Positions 1-5,282 of a stretch of DNA of 5,282 nucleotides are shown in pieces. The notes beneath the pieces are model-generated. The model was not told where the DNA came from, searched no databases, and saw nothing but the letters and a program-made list of their open reading frames with translations. This DNA is from Clostridiales bacterium. Lineage in GTDB: Bacteria > Bacillota > Clostridia > Lachnospirales > WQUN01. Position numbers and translations under genes: made by a program. Position 1 is the stretch's first letter, and every line of letters starts with the position of its first letter. The stretch covers positions 1-5,282 of the forward strand of contig JAISRJ010000252.1 of the NCBI GenBank assembly GCA_031273705.1, in the 5' to 3' direction.

Positions 1-112
1 TTATATCGCGCTTAAATCCTGTTCCGAACTCAAGGCGGGTAACGGTTTCAACTATTTTTGCCAGATAATCAGCAGCTTTTTCTGTGATTGTATACGGTGG
101 TTTTTTGGTCAT
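1..112 (-). CDS. Fic-family protein, N-terminal fragment (cut by window edge)
   Basis: Reading the minus strand from the ATG at 112-110 gives 37 codons with no stop before the window edge, beginning MTKKPPYTITEKAADYLAKI and continuing through VETVTRLEFG to FKRDI. The opening 'KPPYTIT', followed by a helix ending in 'RLE', is like the N-terminus of many Fic proteins, where it precedes an arginine-rich 'RRENRIRTIHSSLAIE' inhibitory helix; here the window stops just before that point. Fic enzymes mostly transfer AMP to hydroxyl side chains of target proteins and often act as toxins or stress regulators, but the catalytic HPFxxGNGR loop lies outside the window, so activity cannot be judged. A GGAG at 125-122 is 9 bases upstream of the start. 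The gene begins 41 bases after the preceding stop with no visible terminator, so it may be the last gene of the operon. An unrelated DNA-binding or small protein is the alternative. Confidence 0.65.
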   Translation of the reverse strand, partial: MTKKPPYTITEKAADYLAKIVETVTRLEFGTGFKRDI

Positions 113-121
113 TATAGCACA

Positions 122-125
122 CTCC
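122..125 (-). promoter_or_regulatory. Shine-Dalgarno site of the Fic-like gene
   Basis: Read on the minus strand this is GGAG, separated by 9 bases from the ATG at 112-110. It supports that ATG as a real start even though only 37 codons are in the window. Confidence 0.55.
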
Positions 126-153
126 AGTTTTGCAGATTATCATTTTGGTATCA

Positions 154-1233
154 TTACTCATTCAGCTTATACTTATTAGAGAGTCTCCTGATGAATTCCG
201 GGATATTCTCAAAAACAACTTGATGTATTTGTCGAATCTCAGAGCTACTGTATCCTTCGACATAGTAGCTTTCAGGTATTGGATATTCAACGTGAATATC
301 AGAACAGCATAGTTTGATCAGGGCACAACCGAGCGCTTGCATTTTAGTCCCTGTGGGAGCTAAAACTATCCTCTTATCAACACAATGATCTTTATATATG
401 GTAGCTAACAAGTTGAAAGTTTCTCGATAATCGAGTATGCTCACTTTTTGGCGTAATGCCCCTAAAGTATCCGTCGGGTTATCATTGGGGTACATCTTTA
501 ATACAGGTTCATGTATCTTTTGTGTGGCATCCTCCCGCCATGCAAATTCAGCATGAGGTGATACGCCATTGATTAGATACAAATTCATTGGGTTGCATTC
601 TGCTAACAAAGCGCCAATTAGCTGTTCATTAAAGGACAAAAAACTTACTAACAGAACAGGACTTTTTTGCATAACAATACTCGTTAATAACGGAGTGCGC
701 ACAACATTGTGTACACCGGATGATGGCAACATTGAAGGCGATAATGTAGCATCACTTTGAAGAGTATTATATTGCTCAAACTCATTTTCCCTCGGGGCAT
801 ATGACATGGGTTCTGTGTAGATGATCCGAACTGATCCTGGAAAAGAAACCAGACTACAAAAAATCTGCATAATCATGTATTTTGACATGACAGATATGTC
901 AACAACAATTTCTTTATACTCACTTAGCGCTGTAAGTTTTGTTTGGAGGTTTACTTCAAATTCAAAAGGATCATCTCGATTAAATTCGAGGGGTTCTATT
1001 TTAGTGCAAGGATTTTTCTCAGATAACAAATGGAGTAAGTCATCGTATTTTGTGGGGCGTTGCGGTAAATATCGGCAAACAATGATTGTGTTAAAAGCAA
1101 TGTCTTGACAAACAGACACAAATCCAAGAGATCTTTGCTCAAAGCCTTCGGCAACAATAAATCCCCTTTTTGCCCTATAAGGCGTTTGGGATAGATCAAT
1201 AGGTTTGATCTCTGGTAAAATATTAAAGCACAT
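154..1233 (-). CDS. Unknown two-lobed protein with CARF-like motifs (putative sensor/effector of the operon)
   Basis: I do not recognise a named family. The frame is open from an ATG at 1287 (377 residues), but the ATG at 1233-1231 is preferred (359 residues): GGAG lies 6 bases upstream and the overlap with the kinase/ATPase gene falls from 65 to 11 bases. Numbering from the long start, there are two alpha/beta halves. The first has a strand-and-turn GFIVAEGFEQRSLG (42-55), then VVDISVMSKYMI (128-139), then IIYTEPMSYAP (155-165). The second has VLLVSFLSFNEQ (211-222), INGVSPHAEFAW (239-250), and RIVLAPTGTKMQALG (306-320) leading to VEYPIPESYYVEGY (333-346). DISVMSK fits the [DN]x[ST]xxx[RK] pattern described for CARF domains, and PTGTKMQALG recalls the TGGTKxM loop of CARF/DUF1887-type proteins. 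No transmembrane segment, nuclease or HEPN motif is visible, so a ligand-binding or protein-interaction role is inferred. The gene is translationally coupled to the kinase/ATPase upstream, suggesting a partner role. Confidence 0.8.
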   Translation of the reverse strand: MCFNILPEIKPIDLSQTPYRAKRGFIVAEGFEQRSLGFVSVCQDIAFNTIIVCRYLPQRPTKYDDLLHLLSEKNPCTKIEPLEFNRDDPFEFEVNLQTKLTALSEYKEIVVDISVMSKYMIMQIFCSLVSFPGSVRIIYTEPMSYAPRENEFEQYNTLQSDATLSPSMLPSSGVHNVVRTPLLTSIVMQKSPVLLVSFLSFNEQLIGALLAECNPMNLYLINGVSPHAEFAWREDATQKIHEPVLKMYPNDNPTDTLGALRQKVSILDYRETFNLLATIYKDHCVDKRIVLAPTGTKMQALGCALIKLCCSDIHVEYPIPESYYVEGYSSSEIRQIHQVVFENIPEFIRRLSNKYKLNE

Positions 1234-3739
1234 TTCCATCTCCATCGAACTGAAATAGGCTGGGTCCCGTGTCAGAATAACTTGCATCCTGTTTTTCGGG
1301 TTTTCCCTTTATATGATCAGATGCATAGCCACGCGGGTCTAATAAAAATCGTTGGAATTTTTCCCACGTCATCATGAGACTGTCGTGTTTTGAAAAAGTT
1401 AGCCCGAAATAAGGAATTAGTCGACCTCTCAAAATAAGCCGGGGAACGATTTTTCCTCGTACGCTTTTTCCACGATAGTCGCGGATGAAAATACCATAGC
1501 GGATTAAGCCTCGGTAATATTCATAAGCTTCAGGCGTTAAATCATGGTCAGCATTGGATATTTCGATTCTACGTACTTTTTTTATGGGGCTAGAGCCCTG
1601 ATTTTTAGATTTTTTTGTTTTTAACTCGTATGAAGCGATTTCTTGAAACGCTCTGACGATACTCGCCAAATGCTCTGCATAGGTATGCTCTTTATCCACA
1701 TCAGTAGAGTTTTCTGAAGGTTTAGTAACAGACCGTAAAAGTGTCATAAATTGACCTCCGGTCTCTTTGTATAGCTCGTTTTGTATCTCGTCACTAATGA
1801 GAGGAAACTTATGACCTTTCAATCGCTCAATATCTTCTTTAAAAACCATATCGGCAAATAAGTTGATCATTTCCCGTATATCGCTCGACCACATATTAGA
1901 AAAAACTTCACATCCTTGATACAATACCTTAGTTTTCGTGGTTTTTTTAGAGGGCTCATCTTGTTCATTTCTGATCAAAACAGCGCGTTCTTCGTTATTC
2001 AACGAAGTTTTACCTAGCAACTTTTCCAGAGTTAATTTTCTGTTTTTCAGTGTTTTGTCCCTTTCAATGCGTGGCTGTAGAATATCGAAAAGTATATCCC
2101 TGCACTCTTTTTCAGTTTTTGTAAGGGTAATAAACCCACAATCAATGAGGGTATAATCTGCGCCTTCCTCTAGAGTTTTATTGTTGAGGCCCATAGGTAC
2201 AAAAGATTCAACACTTTCTGTCGAAACCTTAAAAATCACTTCAGCGGATCTACGAAAAATTATCGGATTTAATATTCGCTGAACGGTTGGCCGAACCATT
2301 GGTAGTGAATAATCATCTAGGAAAAAGTAAAATGGTTTATTTCTATCAATCAATACAATCTTGTTTTTTAACAACCTTACAAAAAATTCTAAATAGTCAT
2401 ACTGAATTAGAGGCCAACTACCAGTACGGTATTTGGTCTGTAATCGAGATTTTTCAATTTCCTGTTTTACCAATTCGATCAAGTAAAAAATAGTTGCCCC
2501 AGCCTTTCCCGAAGAATATTTGGGAAAATAGTTTTTAAAAAACGAATTGAGGAAGCTAATGTCATATTCCTTACCTTTCAAAAACTCTTGAAGCCACATA
2601 AGTATTTCTAGTGTCCATTTCAAGTTAAAATTATGTATCAGTTGCTCTCTTGCTGTTTCCTCCAAATCCATAGGAAGCCAAGGGAAGATTTCAGCTATGT
2701 CACGTGCGCTCAAATAAAAACCATAGAAATTGTCACTACCATCAAGAGCAGCCGGTCCCCCCATCATTACATTGAAGTAGGCAGAAAGTCGCTTAAACAA
2801 CATGGTTTTTCCACATCCCCTTAAACCTGTTAATACACAGATGTTTTTTTCTATCAGTTCATTTGTAGCGATGAACTTTGGGACAAATATCGCACGCCAC
2901 TCGTCAAAATTATCTCCAAGATGCTCTGCGGCTAAATAATCGCCAATTTCAGTTGATATTGTTTGCTTCTCTTTTTCTTTATTCAAAACTTTTTGTAAAA
3001 AATCCAGTAAATTACGGGGATTTCGCACCGTGTTATCCTCTAGCGCATTTGTCTCAATAAGGTTTCGCAAAAACCTCTCTTTCAGAACCCTAAAGACACG
3101 TTTGTTTTCGCTGTCTAATGCATGGAAGTCAATTGAGTTTAGAGCATTTTGTATGACGCGATAGAGTCCCAAAAAATCATCTACAAAATCTTTTGAGTCG
3201 CCCTGCGTAATCCGACCGAAATCTGTCAGCCAGACTTTTCGGCGAGTTTCATCTAAATATCGCGGATTTTCCTTTTCGATGAGGATATTCCCTGCGTGCA
3301 AATCCGCATGGAAAACATCTGCGTATTTACAAGCATGCAGTATTTCCAGAATGGTTCTAATGACATCAAGCAACAGAGAAATACCTACTGTATGTTGTTT
3401 TATCATTGAAGCAAAACTATCGCTGGGTACATAGTCCCATACAATATACAAATATTCAACTTGGTCTATCATCATCTTGCCATTTGTATGGTATGCAACG
3501 ACATTCCCGATTCCCTTTAGGGTGTTTACCTTTTTTATCTCATTTTCCCAGCCAGCTTGCAATGAATCATACGGAATAAACTTCACCGCACGATCATCGA
3601 CCAATTCTTCATTCCTGCAATAAAACATGTGACCGATAGCCCCACTAGCGATGTGATGTATGATTTTGTATTCGTGCTCGTTATCGCTTATGGTTTTGTC
3701 CAAAAACGCATCGAGATTAACTTCGATCTTTTTCGTCAT
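1223..3739 (-). CDS. Protein-kinase-like domain fused to ORC/CDC6-like AAA+ ATPase
   Basis: This 838-residue protein has two recognisable modules. Residues about 20-230 form a protein-kinase fold: glycine-rich loop IASGAIGHMF (30-39), Lys53 in RAVKF, acidic residues 65/67 as candidate helix-C glutamate, hinge YIVWDYV (98-104), catalytic loop HADLHAGNIL (144-153, Asp146 and Asn151) and TDFG (172-175). The catalytic triplet is HAD rather than HRD, and only about a dozen residues separate DFG from the next acidic helix (DFVDDFLGLY), so the usual activation segment and APE motif are missing. From about 270 there is a P-loop ATPase: Walker A GLRGCGKT (305-312, Lys311), Walker B YFFLDD (471-476), a sensor-1-like strand VIFKVSTES (501-509), and a C-terminal winged-helix-like region with LILRGRLIPYFGL (768-780) typical of ORC/CDC6-like bacterial ATPases. 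Lysine-rich linkers lie near 597-604 and 706-724. A cytosolic ATP-driven switch coupled to phosphorylation is inferred. The gene overlaps the methylase by 23 bases and its partner downstream. Confidence 0.9.
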   Translation of the reverse strand: MTKKIEVNLDAFLDKTISDNEHEYKIIHHIASGAIGHMFYCRNEELVDDRAVKFIPYDSLQAGWENEIKKVNTLKGIGNVVAYHTNGKMMIDQVEYLYIVWDYVPSDSFASMIKQHTVGISLLLDVIRTILEILHACKYADVFHADLHAGNILIEKENPRYLDETRRKVWLTDFGRITQGDSKDFVDDFLGLYRVIQNALNSIDFHALDSENKRVFRVLKERFLRNLIETNALEDNTVRNPRNLLDFLQKVLNKEKEKQTISTEIGDYLAAEHLGDNFDEWRAIFVPKFIATNELIEKNICVLTGLRGCGKTMLFKRLSAYFNVMMGGPAALDGSDNFYGFYLSARDIAEIFPWLPMDLEETAREQLIHNFNLKWTLEILMWLQEFLKGKEYDISFLNSFFKNYFPKYSSGKAGATIFYLIELVKQEIEKSRLQTKYRTGSWPLIQYDYLEFFVRLLKNKIVLIDRNKPFYFFLDDYSLPMVRPTVQRILNPIIFRRSAEVIFKVSTESVESFVPMGLNNKTLEEGADYTLIDCGFITLTKTEKECRDILFDILQPRIERDKTLKNRKLTLEKLLGKTSLNNEERAVLIRNEQDEPSKKTTKTKVLYQGCEVFSNMWSSDIREMINLFADMVFKEDIERLKGHKFPLISDEIQNELYKETGGQFMTLLRSVTKPSENSTDVDKEHTYAEHLASIVRAFQEIASYELKTKKSKNQGSSPIKKVRRIEISNADHDLTPEAYEYYRGLIRYGIFIRDYRGKSVRGKIVPRLILRGRLIPYFGLTFSKHDSLMMTWEKFQRFLLDPRGYASDHIKGKPEKQDASYSDTGPSLFQFDGDGNVL
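1240..1243 (-). promoter_or_regulatory. Shine-Dalgarno site choosing the 1233 start
   Basis: The minus strand reads GGAG here, 6 bases before the ATG at 1233-1231. Candidate ATGs at 1287, 1245 and 1239 lack a well-spaced site (the 1287 ATG is directly abutted by CAGG). The site sits inside the last codons of the upstream kinase/ATPase gene, as expected for translational coupling. Confidence 0.5.
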
Positions 3740-4823
3740 TGTTCCCTCTTTTCAGAATACAAATCTTTTCAGTGTTTATCTGCGATGCCTTCTTTACAAC
3801 TTTTCGAGCAAGGTTAGTCGGATAATCCCGCATCTCTTCAAGCGAGTAGCCATGCTTAACCGCGACATCGCAAATGGCCTGAGGCAATCGTAACTGTGAT
3901 TTCTTATCCCAAACAATATCACCAACGATAAGGACACAGTACATACCTATCTCTTGTATAGTATTCCATTTCTGAAAACACTTGGACATGAGATCCAGAA
4001 ACTCATTTTTCTCCATAGAGATTTCTTTATCAAGCCCGACCCAGTCTGTAACCCCTAAAAACCACAAACGCAGGCGGTTGTCGCGAGCGTATGTCAGTGA
4101 TCGCATATAGGGCGGACTCGTAATGATCGTTATGTTCCCTTGAGGAAAAGCAGATAGTTCAAGAGTATTGCAGTAATGAACCACACTAGGAATTGAGAAA
4201 TCCAGCGTTTGTTGCTGTTTATAAATCCGATCTACCTTTTTTTGCATTCGTGTACCAACATTACGATACTCGTAAAGTTCGGGATATTTGTCTTTGGGAA
4301 ACTTTTGCAAACGCAGATAAGGCGCCCCATGGCTGCTGGGATACGAAAGGAAACCAGGCCGCTGATGATGCAGGATTCCCATCAAACAAGCCAAGAAAAA
4401 CCATTCCTCATTAGTTTTTAAAACATGTACCCAGCGTTGTATTTCTTGTAGAGTTATAGGATTAAAAAACATCTGGACCCATTGTGGGGCAACGCCTAGT
4501 TCAATGGCATCTCCTTTTTCTACCCATGAGCAATATTGCAGCAACTTTGTCGTTGCCTCTGTATGACTTTTTATTGGATTAAGTTTTCCAAGCGTTACAA
4601 TATACGCATAGTAATTCAAGTCTGTAGCGAGCGGCATCCGATTATTAAGCCATGCTTCTAGCGCTACGGTACCGGAACCACAAAAGGGGTCAAAAACCAC
4701 CTCTCCTTTTTTGGAAAACTCTGTGATGAGTTTATAGGCAACATTCGGGCGTAGCTTTCCCACATAGGGGGCTAGTGTGTGGAGTGTAGATTTTGTGTAA
4801 CCCGTTTGTGTCGCATCAGGCAT
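3717..4823 (-). CDS. DNA methyltransferase (SPPY type, N4-cytosine or N6-adenine)
   Basis: This SAM-dependent DNA amino-methyltransferase is 368 residues from the preferred ATG at 4823-4821; a GTG at 4856 would give 379 and an ATG at 4847 gives 376. The chosen start has GGAG 9 bases upstream and trims a poorly supported leader (LSMGHGESC). Numbering from the GTG: a motif-X-like stretch HTLAPYVGKLRPNVAYKLI (26-44), motif I DPFCGSGT (56-63) for SAM binding, an acidic ATDLN (77-81) likely to be motif II, a central 180-residue region that may hold target recognition, motif IV TSPPY (246-250) for catalysis, and CVLIVGDIVWD (307-317). The X-I-TRD-IV order matches class alpha. Serine in SPPY is commonest in N4-cytosine enzymes, but the target base cannot be settled from this. 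No restriction endonuclease is adjacent, so it may mark self DNA for the kinase/ATPase system or be a solitary methylase. Its stop overlaps the next gene's start by 23 bases. Confidence 0.92.
   Translation of the reverse strand: MPDATQTGYTKSTLHTLAPYVGKLRPNVAYKLITEFSKKGEVVFDPFCGSGTVALEAWLNNRMPLATDLNYYAYIVTLGKLNPIKSHTEATTKLLQYCSWVEKGDAIELGVAPQWVQMFFNPITLQEIQRWVHVLKTNEEWFFLACLMGILHHQRPGFLSYPSSHGAPYLRLQKFPKDKYPELYEYRNVGTRMQKKVDRIYKQQQTLDFSIPSVVHYCNTLELSAFPQGNITIITSPPYMRSLTYARDNRLRLWFLGVTDWVGLDKEISMEKNEFLDLMSKCFQKWNTIQEIGMYCVLIVGDIVWDKKSQLRLPQAICDVAVKHGYSLEEMRDYPTNLARKVVKKASQINTEKICILKRGNNDEKDRS
3745..3749 (-). promoter_or_regulatory. Shine-Dalgarno site of the kinase/ATPase gene
   Basis: The minus strand reads AGAGG here (within AAGAGGGAAC), 5 bases before the ATG at 3739-3737. 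It lies within the 3' end of the methyltransferase gene, so ribosomes finishing the methylase are placed close to this start. It is the clearest ribosome-binding site in the window and fixes the start of the fusion protein. Confidence 0.7.
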
Positions 4824-4832
4824 AGCACAACT

Positions 4833-4836
4833 CTCC
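4833..4836 (-). promoter_or_regulatory. Shine-Dalgarno site choosing the 4823 methylase start
   Basis: The minus strand reads GGAG (in GGGGAGAG), 9 bases before the ATG at 4823-4821. The upstream candidates, ATG 4847 and GTG 4856, have only AT-rich sequence at the right distance. A second, longer match (GAAAGGAG, 4878-4885) lies too far from any of them, about 21 bases from the GTG. Confidence 0.45.
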
Positions 4837-4883
4837 CCATGCCCCATTGATAACACATTTTACATTATCTATATTCTCTCCTT

Positions 4884-5282
4884 TCATTCTTTCCCCATCC
4901 CAAACATCGCTACCGGTACAGCCGAATACGACACGCCATCACTGATTATACCCTTATAGGCTAATTCCCGATGAAGATATTCCTGAATGTGCGCTTTGTT
5001 TTCTTTCGCCAAAGACTTCCAAGTACCAGATGTTTGAATAGCAGATTGCATACTCACAGCTTTTTCACTGCTGCTTTCTATCCAGGGTGTGCGATTTCCT
5101 TTTGTATCAATACCAAGTTTAACAATATAGTTCCGTGACAAGCCTTCTTGTGCAGTTGGATTCACATTCCAGTATGTTAATAATCCATCACCGGCAATAT
5201 TGGGAGCATACCCATAAAGAGCTCTTGCAGATACTAACCCGCCATTGATAAACTTATTCATTATTTCTTGTATAATAGGATG
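4884..5282 (-). CDS. Unrecognised protein, C-terminal part (open at window edge)
   Basis: The frame is open from the window edge to the TGA at 4886-4884, giving 132 residues. An internal ATG at 5261 would give 125 residues, but no Shine-Dalgarno site precedes it (upstream bases are CAAGAAATA) and the codons before it (HPIIQEI) run on in frame, so a longer protein entering from beyond the window is more likely. I do not recognise the family. Visible are a glycine/alanine-rich stretch GGLVSARALYGYAPNIAGDG, then TYWNVNPTAQEG, a strand-like RNYIVKLGIDTKGNRTPW, a helical EKAVSMQSAI and KSLAKENKAHIQEYLHREL, and the ending VAMFGMGKE. There is no membrane segment, metal-binding cluster or catalytic motif. 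It stops 27-60 bases before the methylase, depending on the methylase start, without a terminator-like hairpin, so it is probably in the same operon. Confidence 0.6.
   Translation of the reverse strand, partial: HPIIQEIMNKFINGGLVSARALYGYAPNIAGDGLLTYWNVNPTAQEGLSRNYIVKLGIDTKGNRTPWIESSSEKAVSMQSAIQTSGTWKSLAKENKAHIQEYLHRELAYKGIISDGVSYSAVPVAMFGMGKE

Noticed and set aside
113..153. Possible terminator between the CARF-like gene and the Fic-like gene
   Set aside because: The 41 bases show no GC-rich inverted repeat followed by a T run in the direction of transcription.
130..1108. Plus-strand frames of 60-95 codons opposite the CARF-like gene
   Set aside because: They lie antisense to a long, motif-bearing minus-strand gene, show no recognisable domain and look like antisense shadows.
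996..1199. Minus-strand 67-codon frame inside the CARF-like gene
   Set aside because: It is an out-of-frame shadow of the same-strand gene, without its own ribosome-binding context or recognisable sequence.
1938..3060. Plus-strand frames of 60-72 codons opposite the kinase/ATPase gene
   Set aside because: The minus strand here encodes clear Walker and other motifs in a single uninterrupted frame; these short frames have no domain content.
1223..3739. Assignment of the fusion protein as BREX PglW
   Set aside because: The joined ORC/CDC6-like ATPase with a winged-helix tail and the absence of other Pgl/BREX hallmarks in the window do not fit PglW; only the general kinase-methylase logic is shared.
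4193..4421. Two overlapping plus-strand frames opposite the methylase
   Set aside because: They are antisense to the putative target-recognition region of an intact methylase and have no motif.
5271..5276. TATAAT on the plus strand near the right edge, possible promoter
   Set aside because: No -35 partner is apparent at the right spacing and no plus-strand gene follows within the window; a single hexamer in AT-rich DNA is expected by chance.
1..5282. CRISPR array, tRNA, insertion sequence or attachment-site repeats
   Set aside because: No regularly spaced direct repeats, cloverleaf-like sequence, terminal inverted repeats or transposase motifs were seen on reading the window.

Overview
The window is a compact, gene-dense stretch of bacterial DNA. 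All five recognisable genes lie on the minus strand, so transcription runs from high to low coordinates. Gaps are at most 41 bases and two of the junctions overlap. Canonical Shine-Dalgarno sites (GGAG or GAGG) precede most starts, and the base composition is AT-leaning (judged by eye, not computed). This fits a Firmicute or a moderately AT-rich proteobacterium; nothing here fixes the phylum. There is no housekeeping gene, RNA gene, CRISPR array or transposase, and the gene content looks like an accessory or defence island.

In transcription order: (1) 5282-4884, the C-terminal 132 residues of an unrecognised protein whose reading frame is open to the window edge. (2) About 4823-3717, a DNA methyltransferase with DPFCGSGT and TSPPY motifs in class-alpha order. 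(3) 3739-1223, an 838-residue fusion of an atypical protein-kinase-like domain to an ORC/CDC6-like AAA+ ATPase. (4) About 1233-154, a roughly 360-residue protein of unknown function with two alpha/beta halves and signatures resembling CARF-type nucleotide-sensor folds. (5) 112-1, the first 37 codons of a protein that looks like a Fic-family enzyme (AMP-transferase type), cut by the window edge.

Genes 2, 3 and 4 overlap at their junctions and are very probably one translationally coupled operon; gene 1 (27-55 base gap) and gene 5 (41-base gap) probably belong to it too. A methyltransferase with a kinase and an ATPase recalls BREX/Pgl logic (PglX methylase, PglW kinase, PglY/BrxC ATPase), but no PglZ/BrxZ is seen, and the kinase and ATPase are one polypeptide. 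A reasonable inference is an anti-phage or genome-surveillance module: the methylase marks self DNA, the ATPase/kinase acts as switch, and the CARF-like protein and possibly Fic act as sensor or effector. This is inference from domain content; no member of the operon shows an obvious nuclease.
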